Of a DNA stretch of 64,000 bases, positions 56,293 through 64,000 are shown piece by piece; the stretch's first letter is position 1; each line of letters starts with the position of its first letter. The stretch spans positions 1,302,001 through 1,366,000 of the forward strand of contig NZ_JAGINX010000001.1 in assembly GCF_017876395.1 (NCBI RefSeq), given 5' to 3'. The notes beneath the pieces were generated by a model that ran no database searches, was not told where the DNA came from, and saw only the letters and a list, made by a program, of their open reading frames with translations. Position numbers and translations under genes: made by a program. The stretch is from Nesterenkonia lacusekhoensis. GTDB taxonomy: Bacteria > Actinomycetota > Actinomycetes > Actinomycetales > Micrococcaceae.

Positions 56293-57334
56293 CGCGCGGC
56301 ACCTCCTTCGCCTGATCTGCGATCTTCTGTGCATACGCGGCCGTCTTGCGGCTCTTCTTCCCGGAGACGGTCCGGGTCTTCAGCGCGGTGGGGTCCCAGC
56401 CTTCCTCGGCGTCCGGATCGTCCTTCCAGCGCTCACCAGGCCAGGCGGCACGATCCTCGGAGCTGGCCTCGGAGACCTTCTCCCGCTTCTTCAGCTGCAG
56501 CGGGGTCTGGTCCTCGGCCAGCCGCCGTGCCGAGAGCAGGAAACCGGTGTGGGCCACCATCCGGTGATCCGGGCGCACGGCCAGACCGTCCACGTTCCAG
56601 GTGCGCAACATGGTCTCATGCGCCTCAGGCTCGGTGAAGCCCCCGGAGGCCCGCAGCGCCTCAGCCAGCCGCGACATCTGGGTCACCGAGGCCACGTAGC
56701 TGACCCACACCCCACCGGGAGCGAGGATCTGCTTGACCGCCTCCAGACATTCCCAGGGCGCGAGCATGTCCAGGACCACACGGTCCACGGAGCCGGGCTC
56801 CTCCGCGCGGAGTGCCTCCTCCTGCATGTCCCCCACCCGGACCTGCCAGCCAGGGTGCTCCTGACCGAAGAAGGCCTCCACATTGCCCACGGCGATGTCG
56901 CGGAAGTCCTCGCGGCGCTCATAGGAGTGCACGGTGCCCTGATCGCCCACAGCACGCAGCAGAGAGATGGAGAGGGCCCCGGAGCCGACTCCGGCCTCCA
57001 CCACATGGGCCCCGGGGAAGATGTCGGCCACCTGGACGATTTGGGCAGAGTCTTTGGGATAGACCACGGTGGCCCCGCGCGGCATCGAGAGCACGTAGTC
57101 GTTGAGCAGCGGCCGCAGGACCTGGTATTCATAGCCGGCGTCGTTGGCGATCACGATCCCCTCGGAGCGGCCGATCAGCGTATCGTGGCGCAACACGCCC
57201 TGATGCGTGTGCCATTCTCCGCCGTCCTGCAGGGTGATGGTGCTGGGCTTCCCCTTGCGATCCGTGAGCTGGACGCGCTGGCCGGCACGCAGCGGCCCCT
57301 TCCGCATATGTGCACCGATAGGTCCGTGAGTCAT
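56285..57334 (-). CDS. trmI: tRNA (adenine-58-N1)-methyltransferase TrmI
   Basis: 349 residues. N-terminal beta domain ('GPLRAGQRVQLTDRKGKPSTITL', 'GEWHTHQGVLRHDTLIG'), then a Rossmann methyltransferase with the SAM motif 'VEAGVGSGALSISLLRAVG' and 'DRVVLDMLAPWECLEAVKQIL'. It makes m1A58 in the T-loop. The C-terminal 80 residues are basic and variable. It overlaps arc by 8 bp and the M50 protease gene by 4 bp. Confidence 0.95.
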   Translation of the reverse strand: MTHGPIGAHMRKGPLRAGQRVQLTDRKGKPSTITLQDGGEWHTHQGVLRHDTLIGRSEGIVIANDAGYEYQVLRPLLNDYVLSMPRGATVVYPKDSAQIVQVADIFPGAHVVEAGVGSGALSISLLRAVGDQGTVHSYERREDFRDIAVGNVEAFFGQEHPGWQVRVGDMQEEALRAEEPGSVDRVVLDMLAPWECLEAVKQILAPGGVWVSYVASVTQMSRLAEALRASGGFTEPEAHETMLRTWNVDGLAVRPDHRMVAHTGFLLSARRLAEDQTPLQLKKREKVSEASSEDRAAWPGERWKDDPDAEEGWDPTALKTRTVSGKKSRKTAAYAQKIADQAKEVPRDG

Positions 57335-58101
57335 CCTCTCAGCCTATCGCTGATGCCCTCTTCAGCGCTTCGCCGAAGTCTCGCTCTCGCTATGCGGATG
57401 CTCTCTCCTGCGCCCTGCCAGAGGAAGAAGCAGATCATCGTGGCCACCACCACCAGCACCAGGTTGGTCTGCGGTCCTGCGAGGAACACCTGCCACATCA
57501 CGAACCCGACCAGCAGGCCCACCACAGCGCGACCGGCCCAACCGGCGGCCAGCATCCCGCGGCCCTGATCCCCGGTGATCTGCCAGACCACCGACTCCAC
57601 CAGCCGCCCGCCGTCGAGCGGGTTTCCGGGCAACAGGTTGAACAGCCCCACCAGAAGGTTCACCAGCACGGTGACCTCGGCGAGCAGGCCCACCACTGCT
57701 GTGGGCTCCAGGGCCTGGATGAGGGCCCAGCCGACCCCAGCGATGACCAGATTCGCCGCCGGCCCGGCCAGCGAGACGGCGAGGGACTTCCCCGGCGTCG
57801 CGTCGTGGGCGACGAACTGGGTATGACCGCCCCAGAGGTTCAGTTCGATCTCGGTGGAGGGCCAGCCGAAGACGCGGGCGCTGAGCGCATGGGCGAGCTC
57901 ATGCGCCAGCACCGAGAGCATCAGCAGCAGAGCGTAGCCCAGCGCCACGGCATAGGCGCCGAGACCGATCTCCGGGAAGATGCGCGAGACCTGAGGTCCG
58001 AAGAGCACCACGATGGCCGCGGTGACCAGGAACCAGGAGTACTGGAAGCGGATCGGGGTGCCCGCGATCCGCGCCAGGGTGATGCCGCTGCGCGAGGCCA
58101 T
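57331..58101 (-). CDS. Site-2 protease family zinc metalloprotease (M50)
   Basis: 256 residues with about six membrane helices. Active site 'AHELAHALSARVFG' (HExxH) in one helix and the second metal-ligand motif 'NLLPGNPLDGGRL' in another. It cleaves membrane-bound substrates within the bilayer; the target is unknown. It has no CBS or PDZ domain. It lies directly upstream of trmI, as in related actinobacteria. Confidence 0.92.
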   Translation of the reverse strand: MASRSGITLARIAGTPIRFQYSWFLVTAAIVVLFGPQVSRIFPEIGLGAYAVALGYALLLMLSVLAHELAHALSARVFGWPSTEIELNLWGGHTQFVAHDATPGKSLAVSLAGPAANLVIAGVGWALIQALEPTAVVGLLAEVTVLVNLLVGLFNLLPGNPLDGGRLVESVVWQITGDQGRGMLAAGWAGRAVVGLLVGFVMWQVFLAGPQTNLVLVVVATMICFFLWQGAGESIRIARARLRRSAEEGISDRLRG

Positions 58102-58109
58102 CGGCGCTG

Positions 58110-58841
58110 CTAGGCCGCCGGGACCGGGTCAGCGAGCAGCTCTTCGAGCTGGCGCACGTCCACCCCGGCGAGTGTGGGCAGCAGGTGCCACCGCTCCGAC
58201 TCGGGCAGCTCGGTGAAGTGCGGCACGGCCACCGTCACCAGCCCGGAGGCGGCCGCGGCCGCGGTCCCTGGCACAGAGTCTTCGATGGCGATGCACCGCG
58301 AAGCGCTCAGCTCTTCGCCGCGGCGCTGCCGGTGGTCAGCTCCCATGGTCTCGAAGGCCAGGTGGTAGGCCTCCGGATCCGGCTTGCCCCGGCTGACCAT
58401 GTCACCAGAGACGATGAACTCCATCTGGCCAGCGGGAAGTGCCTCCACGATCGCCTCGGCCAGAGGACGGTGGCTCATTGTGACCAGCGCGCTGCGCACC
58501 CCGGCCTCATGCACGCTGGCCAACAGCTCGCGGGCGCCCGGACGCCACGGCATGGACTCGCGGGCCCGAGCGGCCACACGCGTGATCAGCCAGTCGATGA
58601 TCTCCTGGCTCTGCATCCGCACACCGGCCTGCTGCAGCATCGAGGCGCTGTAGGTCAGCGCCTGTCCCACCAGGTGATGGGCCTGCTCCTCGGACCAGGT
58701 GCCGCCGTAGGACTCCACCAGTTCATATTCTGCGGCGATCCAATACGGCTCGGTGTCCACCAGCGTGCCGTCCATATCCCAGAAGACGGCCTGGAGCGCA
58801 GACGCGGAGGTCGAGGTCAGAGCGGTGGGGGCAGAAGACAT
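58110..58841 (-). CDS. HAD-family hydrolase (beta-phosphoglucomutase-like)
   Basis: 243 residues from ATG 58841, fixed by the TACGAT box 7 bases upstream (the frame stays open to 58937). HAD motifs: 'VFWDMDGTLVDTEPYW' (nucleophile Asp), 'LVTMSHRP', 'GKPDPEAYHLAF' and 'IAIEDSVPGTAAAAASGL'. A phosphatase with an alpha-helical cap; substrate unknown. First gene of the 12-kb minus-strand run and divergent from PAC2. Confidence 0.93.
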   Translation of the reverse strand: MSSAPTALTSTSASALQAVFWDMDGTLVDTEPYWIAAEYELVESYGGTWSEEQAHHLVGQALTYSASMLQQAGVRMQSQEIIDWLITRVAARARESMPWRPGARELLASVHEAGVRSALVTMSHRPLAEAIVEALPAGQMEFIVSGDMVSRGKPDPEAYHLAFETMGADHRQRRGEELSASRCIAIEDSVPGTAAAAASGLVTVAVPHFTELPESERWHLLPTLAGVDVRQLEELLADPVPAA

Positions 58842-58848
58842 GCAGACC

Positions 58849-58854
58849 ATCGTA
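58849..58854 (-). promoter_or_regulatory. -10 box for the HAD-M50-trmI-arc-dop-pup run
   Basis: TACGAT, 7 bases before ATG 58841 on the minus strand; leaderless. It lies 27 bp from the divergent PAC2 box. Confidence 0.55.
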
Positions 58855-58880
58855 CGCTTCTCAAGCCAACGGCAGCGGAC

Positions 58881-58886
58881 TAGTGT
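58881..58886 (+). promoter_or_regulatory. -10 box for the PAC2 gene
   Basis: TAGTGT ends 7 bases before GTG 58894, fixing that start; the frame is open further upstream. Confidence 0.55.
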
Positions 58887-58893
58887 GAGAAAC

Positions 58894-59880
58894 GTGAGTG
58901 AGGAGAACGAGTCCGAGGACCAACTGCCCTCCGGCATCGACCGGGCGGCTCGACTGGCTGCCTATCTGCGCGCCGCGGGGACCAATATCGGCCGCGACGA
59001 CACCGGTGCCATGCCGGCCCTGCGCCCTCGGCGCTCCCCCTCCTCAGAGAGCGGTCGGCCCACCATCATGGTGGTGGCCTTCGAAGGGTGGAACGACGCC
59101 GGCGGGGCGGCCACGGCGGCTGTGCGCGGACTCAGCCAGACCTTCGATGCTGAGCTGCTGGAGCGTCTCGAGGACGAGAACTACTACGACTACCAGTTCA
59201 CCCGCCCGAAGATCCGCAAGACCGGCACGGGATCCCAGCGCGAGCTGATCTGGCCCTCGACGAAGTTCTACCGGGCTGTGCCGCCCTCCGGCGAGTTCGA
59301 ACTGCTGCTGGTCCAGGGTGTGGAACCCAGCTTCCGCTGGCAGGCCTTCACCGCTGACCTGCTGACCCGTGCGGCCGAGCAGCACGTCTCCGGAGTGGTC
59401 CTGGTGGGCGCACTGCTGGCCGATGTGCCGCACAGCCGTCCGATCCCAGCTTCCCTCTCCAGTGAGGATGAGCACCTCCAGGACATCCTGGAGATCGACG
59501 AGCCCACCTATGAGGGGCCCACCGGCATCGTGGGCGTGCTGGCCCACACCGCCTTCCACGCCGGCGTCCCCGCGGTCTCACTGTGGGCCGCGGTGCCCCA
59601 CTACGTGGGACAGGCTCCCTCTCCCAAAGCCCAGCTGGCCCTGATGCGCCAGCTGGAGGATCTCCTCGGCCTCACACTGGACGTGGAGGAGGTCGCCGAG
59701 GACGCAGAGGCGTGGGAACGCGGCGTGGACGACCTCGCTCAGGACGATGACGAGATCGCCGACTATGTCAAACGCCTGGAAGAGGCCACAGACACCACCA
59801 GTCTGCCGGAGGCCAGCGGAGAGGCCATCGCCCACGAGTTCGAGCGCTACCTGCGCCGGCGCAGACCACCTGAGCCGTAG
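58894..59880 (+). CDS. PAC2 family protein
   Basis: 328 residues from GTG 58894. PAC2 fold: 'MVVAFEGWNDAGGAATAAVRGLSQTF', 'LLLVQGVEPSFRWQAFTADLLTRAAE', 'VVLVGALLADVPHSRPIP', 'GPTGIVGVLAHTAFHAGVPAVSLWAAVPHYV'. The family resembles proteasome assembly chaperone 2, but its bacterial role is unknown. The C-terminal 80 residues are acidic. It lies near the Pup genes and mshC, a conserved neighbourhood. Confidence 0.92.
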   Translation: MSEENESEDQLPSGIDRAARLAAYLRAAGTNIGRDDTGAMPALRPRRSPSSESGRPTIMVVAFEGWNDAGGAATAAVRGLSQTFDAELLERLEDENYYDYQFTRPKIRKTGTGSQRELIWPSTKFYRAVPPSGEFELLLVQGVEPSFRWQAFTADLLTRAAEQHVSGVVLVGALLADVPHSRPIPASLSSEDEHLQDILEIDEPTYEGPTGIVGVLAHTAFHAGVPAVSLWAAVPHYVGQAPSPKAQLALMRQLEDLLGLTLDVEEVAEDAEAWERGVDDLAQDDDEIADYVKRLEEATDTTSLPEASGEAIAHEFERYLRRRRPPEP

Positions 59881-59904
59881 CGAGAGGCCGGCGGAGGAGG
59901 TCGG

Positions 59905-61182
59905 TCAGCGAGAGAGGTCCAGGCCCAACAGCGCCTGGACCACCTGCTGCACTCGGCTCCGGCCGGTTCCGGCGGCCAGGTGTCCGGCCGCCCACATGTC
60001 CAGCTGATCCAGCGCAGCGGGGGCATTGAGGTTCTGCGACAGCGCCGACTGCAGAGCGTACTGCAGGTCTTCGGGCTGGCCGTCGGTCTCGGTGCCGACG
60101 TCGGGCGTCGACTCCCAGGCCTGCTTCCACCGGCTGAGCCGGTCCGCGGAGGCGGTCAGTTCGGCGTCGGTGTAGCTCCAGTCCTCGGCATAGTGATGAG
60201 TCAGCAGCAGCGTACGGATGGCCTGCGGGTCGACGCCGGCGGCGCGCAGAGTGGAGACGAGCACCAGGTTGCCCTTGGACTTGGACATCTTCTCGCCTTC
60301 GAGACCGACCATGCCGCTGTGCAGGTAGGTCTCGGCCAGGGCCGTTCCGTCAGCGGCGGTGGCGTGGGCCGCGCTGAACTCGTGGTGGGGGAACCGCAGG
60401 TCGGAGCCGCCGCCCTGGACGGTGAACGGAGCGGGCAGACGACGCCGCGCGATGACCGAGCATTCGATGTGCCAGCCGGGACGGCCCGCCCCGAGGCTGC
60501 TGCCGTCCCAGGACGGCTCCCCCTCACGGTGCGCCCGCCAGAGCAGAGGATCCAGCGGGTCACGTTTGCCCGCACGGTCCGGGTCCCCGCCGCGCTCGGG
60601 GAAGAGCTGCTCCATCGTGGCCCGGTCGAAGTTGCCGATGCTGCCCAGGCGCCAGTCGGTGCTGGCCTCGGCGGCGACGATGTCGAAGTAGATGTCCTCC
60701 CCCTCGACGGCGTCCGGGGCCGGGACGCGGTAGCCGGTACCCAGCTCCACCAGCCGCTCCACATCCTCGACCACAGCGGGGATGAACTCGACGGCCCCCA
60801 GGTAGGAGCTGGGAGCGATGATCTCCAGAGCGTCCATGTCACGGCGGAACAGATCGGTCTGCTCCTCTGCGAGCTCACGCCAATCCACGCCGGTGGCCTC
60901 GGCCCGCTCCAGCAGCGGATCATCGATGTCTGTGACGTTCTGCACGTAGTTCACCTCCAGCCCGCAGGCCCGCCAGTAGCGCACCAGCAGATCGAACTGG
61001 ACGTAGGTGTTGGCATGGCCGAGATGCGTGGCGTCATAGGGGGTGATCCCGCAGACATAGAGGGAGCCCAGGCCCTCGCGTGCAACGACGCCGACCAGCT
61101 CGTCCCGGGACGTGTCATGCAGCTGGAGGGTCTGGGGCAGAGCCGGGAGGACAGGAACGTCCGGGGAGGTCCACGATTTCAC
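59905..61182 (-). CDS. mshC: Cysteine:1D-myo-inositol 2-amino-2-deoxy-alpha-D-glucopyranoside ligase MshC
   Basis: 425 residues from GTG 61182, with AAAGGA 8 bases upstream. Class I synthetase fold like CysS: 'CGITPYDATHLGHANTYVQFDLL' (HIGH site, TH-LGH, with the zinc Cys), 'GWHIECSVIA', 'FPHHEFSAAH', and KMSKS in 'GLEGEKMSKSKGNLV'. The 'ITPYDATHLGHA' version and the lack of the CysS anticodon domain identify MshC. It ligates Cys to GlcN-inositol in mycothiol synthesis. Confidence 0.95.
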   Translation of the reverse strand: MKSWTSPDVPVLPALPQTLQLHDTSRDELVGVVAREGLGSLYVCGITPYDATHLGHANTYVQFDLLVRYWRACGLEVNYVQNVTDIDDPLLERAEATGVDWRELAEEQTDLFRRDMDALEIIAPSSYLGAVEFIPAVVEDVERLVELGTGYRVPAPDAVEGEDIYFDIVAAEASTDWRLGSIGNFDRATMEQLFPERGGDPDRAGKRDPLDPLLWRAHREGEPSWDGSSLGAGRPGWHIECSVIARRRLPAPFTVQGGGSDLRFPHHEFSAAHATAADGTALAETYLHSGMVGLEGEKMSKSKGNLVLVSTLRAAGVDPQAIRTLLLTHHYAEDWSYTDAELTASADRLSRWKQAWESTPDVGTETDGQPEDLQYALQSALSQNLNAPAALDQLDMWAAGHLAAGTGRSRVQQVVQALLGLDLSR

Positions 61183-61231
61183 GCAGTCGGTCCTTTCACC
61201 TGGGGAGACACCATCCACTCGCCAACAGCGC

Positions 61232-62059
61232 TCAGGCGCTGATGATTCCCGCCCCGAGCATGATGTAGACGAAGAGCCCCAGGAAGATCCGGTAGTTGAC
61301 GAAGAGCGTGTAGCTGTTGGTGGAGACGTACTTCAGGAACCATCCGATGATGAAGTAGGCGACGACGAAGCCCACCGCTGTGGCCACGAAGGTCTGCCCC
61401 ATCGTGTAGGGCCCCGACTGCTCGCCCAGGGCGCCGATGAGCTTATAGAACCCGGAGCCGAAGACGGCGGGGATGGCCAGCAGGAAGGAATAGCGGGCCG
61501 CGGCCTCGCGTGTGTAGCCCATCAGCAGTCCCGCGGTGATCGTCCCACCCGAGCGAGAGACCCCAGGGATCAGTGCCAGAGCCTGGGCGAAGCCGAAGAG
61601 AATGCCGTCGCGGACGTTCAGCTCCTCCAGCGGCTTGCGCTGCCGCCCATACGCATCGGCGAAGGCCAGCAGCACGGCGAAGACGACCAGCATGGTGGCG
61701 GTCAGCCACAGGGTCCGGAAGACGGTGTCGATCATCTCTTCGAAGAACAGGCCCAGGACTACGATCGGCAGCGTGCCGATGATGATCAGCCACCCCATCC
61801 GCACATCGGGGTCCGAATGTGGGAGCCGACCCGCCACGGCGGCGAACCAGGCCTTCAGGATGCGTACGATGTCGCGCCAGAAGAAGACCAGGACGGCCGT
61901 CTCGGTGCCCAGCTGTGTGATGGCGGTGAAGGCCGCGCCGGGGTCCGCCGCTCCGGGCAGGAACTCGCCCACGATGCGCAGATGCGCGGAGGAGGAGACG
62001 GGGAGGAACTCGGTGAGGCCCTGAACGAGCCCCAGGATGATTGCTTCGATCCACTGCAC
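61232..62059 (-). CDS. uppP: Undecaprenyl-diphosphatase UppP (BacA)
   Basis: 275 residues, about eight membrane helices. Motifs '[25 protein letters not shown]' and '[19 protein letters not shown]' form the active site. It recycles undecaprenyl diphosphate in cell-wall synthesis and can give bacitracin resistance. GTG start at 62059, 7 bases after TAAGCT. Confidence 0.97.
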   Translation of the reverse strand: MQWIEAIILGLVQGLTEFLPVSSSAHLRIVGEFLPGAADPGAAFTAITQLGTETAVLVFFWRDIVRILKAWFAAVAGRLPHSDPDVRMGWLIIIGTLPIVVLGLFFEEMIDTVFRTLWLTATMLVVFAVLLAFADAYGRQRKPLEELNVRDGILFGFAQALALIPGVSRSGGTITAGLLMGYTREAAARYSFLLAIPAVFGSGFYKLIGALGEQSGPYTMGQTFVATAVGFVVAYFIIGWFLKYVSTNSYTLFVNYRIFLGLFVYIMLGAGIISA

Positions 62060-62066
62060 GTCAGCG

Positions 62067-62072
62067 AGCTTA
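62067..62072 (-). promoter_or_regulatory. -10 box for uppP
   Basis: TAAGCT on the minus strand, 7 bases before GTG 62059; leaderless. Confidence 0.5.
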
Positions 62073-62114
62073 GACCATCGAACTGGGGAAGCCGGTCACC
62101 TCAGAGGGTGATGT

Positions 62115-62417
62115 CTATTGCTCGTCCTCGTCTTCGTCGAGGAGGTCCTCCTCCTCGGGCAGAGCCTCGTCCTCCTCGTCCTCCTCATCGTCGAGGAGGT
62201 CGTCGGCGTCGCCCTCCTCGTCATAGAGGTCCAGCGGAGTGACCTCGCCGGTGGCGGCGAACAGGGCGTCCTCATAGGCCTCGAAGGCGTCGGCCACACT
62301 GTAGAAGGCGGACTCCACAGCAGGGTCCTCTTCGCCGCGCCGGTTCACAGAGGCTGAGAGGTGCTCTTCGAGCGCGGTGGTCAGCGCGTTGAGCGCGACG
62401 CGAGGGTCCATGTTCAT
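62115..62417 (-). CDS. Small acidic conserved protein of unknown function
   Basis: 100 residues. The N-terminal 60 form a helical domain ('DPRVALNALTTALEEHLSASVNRRGEEDPAVESAFYSVADAFEAYEDALF'), and the C-terminal 35 are almost only Glu, Asp and Leu. Homologues in Micrococcales are sometimes labelled 'primosomal protein', without evidence I know of. It starts at ATG 62417, 6 bases after TACGGT. Confidence 0.75.
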   Translation of the reverse strand: MNMDPRVALNALTTALEEHLSASVNRRGEEDPAVESAFYSVADAFEAYEDALFAATGEVTPLDLYDEEGDADDLLDDEEDEEDEALPEEEDLLDEDEDEQ

Positions 62418-62423
62418 AGGGTC

Positions 62424-62429
62424 ACCGTA
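62424..62429 (-). promoter_or_regulatory. -10 box for the small acidic protein gene
   Basis: TACGGT on the minus strand, 6 bases before ATG 62417; leaderless. Confidence 0.5.
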
Positions 62430-62548
62430 TCAACACCGATCCAACACGGTAAGGCCTTGGCGAAAATATCCTCCGGCGCTATGGTGGCCTGCTAAGCGGC
62501 ACGTCGCCTGCCGCCCCCTCGGCCCCGGCCCGGAAGGACATCCCGCTG

Positions 62549-62800
62549 ATGGCCCAGCAGCTCCCTCCGCTCCCCCATGCCGTCTCCGACCGCTGGACCA
62601 CCGGCGGCCGAGCGGGCCCCGATTGGGAATACGTGGTCGTCACGTGCCAGCCGCATGAATCGCTCAACGAAGTGCGCCGGCAGCTGGCCGAGCACGCCGA
62701 ATACGGCAAATGGGAGCTGCGCCGCAGCCGGATCTACGGCGGCGGGATGCGCAAATACTGGCTGCGCCGACGCATCATGAAGGTGAGGAAGACGCTGTGA
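62549..62800 (+). CDS. DUF5703 family protein
   Basis: 83 residues. The conserved block 'WEYVVVTCQPHESLNEVRRQLAEHAEYGKWELRRSRIYGGGMRKYWLRRRIMKV' defines the family, which is small, basic and actinobacterial; function unknown. AAGGA lies 10 bases before the ATG. It converges on the M20 peptidase. Confidence 0.85.
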   Translation: MAQQLPPLPHAVSDRWTTGGRAGPDWEYVVVTCQPHESLNEVRRQLAEHAEYGKWELRRSRIYGGGMRKYWLRRRIMKVRKTL

Positions 62801-62825
62801 CCAGCGCCCTCCACGCCTCAGACGC

Positions 62826-64000
62826 TCACTGAGCCGACAGGAACCGGTGCAGCACGGTGACCCCGAAGGTCAGGGCATCCACCGGCACGCGCTCGTCCAC
62901 GCCGTGGAACATTCCGGTGAAGTCCAGCTCAGCCGGCAGGCGCAGCGGAGCGAAACCGTAGCCGGAGATCCCCAGCGAAGCCAGGTGCTTGTTGTCGGTG
63001 CCGCCGCCGAGCATGTAGGGAAGCACCACAGCGTCGGGATCCTCAGCACGCAGCGAGGCCACCATCTGCTCCACCAGTGCCCCGGAGAAGGGCACCTCCA
63101 GCGAGGGGCCGCCGTTCATCAGCTCGAAGCGGACCTTCTCCCCGGCCAGTTCGGCGAGCTTGGCGGCGACCTTCTCGTCCTGCTCGGGCAGAGTGCGAGC
63201 ATCCACCAGAGCCTCGGCCGAGCCGGGTACCACATTGTGCTTATAGCCGGCCTCGAGCGCAGTGGGATTGGAGGTGTTCTGCAGCGTGGCCGCGATGAAC
63301 TTGGACGTGGAGCCGGTGGCCTCCAGAAGCGCCGAAGGATCCTCCTCGTCGAAGGGGATCCCGGTCAGCTCGGAGAGCTGCTCCATGAGCGCACGGGTGG
63401 TCTTGGTGTATTCGACGGGCCATGTGTGCTCTCCGATGCGTGCCACAGCTGCGCCCAGAGTGACCACCGGGTTGTCGCTCTGGACTGCGGATCCGTGACC
63501 GGCCGTGCCCTCGGCGATCATCTTGGTCCAGTGGATCCCCTTCTCGCCGGTCTGGATGAGATAGGCACGCTGACCCGCGATGTCTGCGGAGAAGCCGCCC
63601 ACTTCACTGATCGCCTCCGTGGCACCCTCGAAGACCTCGGGGTGCTCACGGACCATCCATCCGGCGCCGTAGGTCCCGTTGTCCTCCTCATCGGCGAAGA
63701 AGGCCAGGATGATGTCACGCTCGGGCTGGAACCCTTCGCGGGTGAGCTGCAGGACCGAGGCCAGGATCATGGCGTCCATGTCCTTCATATCCACTGCCCC
63801 ACGGCCCCAGATGAGCCCGTCGCGGAGCTCAGCGGCGAAGGGCTCCACCTGCCAGTCCTCAGCCTGGGCGGGGACCACATCCAGGTGGCCGTGGACCACG
63901 AGGGCACCGCGGTCGGGACCGCCGCCCTGGGGGCCGGTCCCCTTCCAACGGGCGACCACTGACGTGCGCCCCGGCGCAGATTCGAAGAGCTGGGGCTCCA
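62826..64000 (-). CDS. M20 family metallopeptidase, 5' end outside the window
   Basis: The frame is open from 62826 to the window edge (391+ codons); a GTG at 63959 is internal, because 'EPQLFESAPGRTSVVARWKG' continues before it. Metal-site motifs: 'VVHGHLDVVP', 'GRGAVDMKDMDAM' and 'AFFADEEDNGTYGAGWM' (catalytic Glu). A dimerisation domain follows ('GHGSAVQSDNPVVTLGAAVARI'). It is a di-zinc peptidase or deacylase of the ArgE/DapE/CPG2 group; the substrate is not fixed by sequence. Confidence 0.92.
   Translation of the reverse strand, partial: EPQLFESAPGRTSVVARWKGTGPQGGGPDRGALVVHGHLDVVPAQAEDWQVEPFAAELRDGLIWGRGAVDMKDMDAMILASVLQLTREGFQPERDIILAFFADEEDNGTYGAGWMVREHPEVFEGATEAISEVGGFSADIAGQRAYLIQTGEKGIHWTKMIAEGTAGHGSAVQSDNPVVTLGAAVARIGEHTWPVEYTKTTRALMEQLSELTGIPFDEEDPSALLEATGSTSKFIAATLQNTSNPTALEAGYKHNVVPGSAEALVDARTLPEQDEKVAAKLAELAGEKVRFELMNGGPSLEVPFSGALVEQMVASLRAEDPDAVVLPYMLGGGTDNKHLASLGISGYGFAPLRLPAELDFTGMFHGVDERVPVDALTFGVTVLHRFLSAQ

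Overview
The window is chromosomal DNA of a high-GC actinobacterium. It carries mycothiol ligase (mshC), the Pup modification genes, a bcc-aa3 respiratory chain with diheme QcrC, and several families known mainly from actinobacteria (DUF3043, DUF3097, DUF5703, PAC2). The fused PafB-PafC regulator, the gene orders and the many acidic protein segments suggest Micrococcales, probably Micrococcaceae and perhaps a salt-adapted genus such as Nesterenkonia. The genus is an inference. I found no tRNA, rRNA, CRISPR array, prophage or insertion sequence. Coding density is very high: the only gap above 300 bp is 17151-17473, which holds the ctaC upstream region and the erpA terminator.

Layout. 1-2313 is decaying accessory sequence: a DUF222 gene cut by one amber codon, an intact Nudix hydrolase, and a frameshifted VanZ-RDD membrane gene. 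2365-7588 holds rarA facing a 1,284-residue membrane protein of unknown function. 7763-17150 is the respiratory block on the minus strand (ctaE-qcrC-qcrA-qcrB and ctaC-ctaD-ctaF), with trpD and def between the two halves. 17474-24433 has erpA, a DUF3043 protein, pyrD, an alpha/beta hydrolase, uppS, recO and leuA; leuA is preceded by a leucine-rich leader peptide with attenuator-like pairing. 24516-31569 is a heat-shock-linked operon, hrcA-dnaJ-rsmE-phoH-ybeY-CNNM-era, under a CIRCE operator. 31627-37722 has DUF3097, DUF4870, hemW, lepA, rpsT (with a long structured leader) and holA.

37774-43487 is a fatty-acid cluster (MaoC hydratase, FabG4-type reductase, thiolase, and a divergent acyl-CoA dehydrogenase/oxidase). 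pepN follows. A long palindrome then separates it from one continuous minus-strand run, 58841 to 46409: HAD phosphatase, M50 protease, trmI, arc, dop, pup, pafA, two FKBPs, pafBC, tatA, tatC. This is the actinobacterial pupylation locus without the 20S proteasome genes. 58894-64000 holds PAC2, mshC, uppP, a small acidic protein, DUF5703 and a partial M20 peptidase.

A recurring signal is a TANNNT box 6-8 bases before an ATG or GTG with no Shine-Dalgarno sequence. I count fifteen such starts, so leaderless transcripts appear to be common here.
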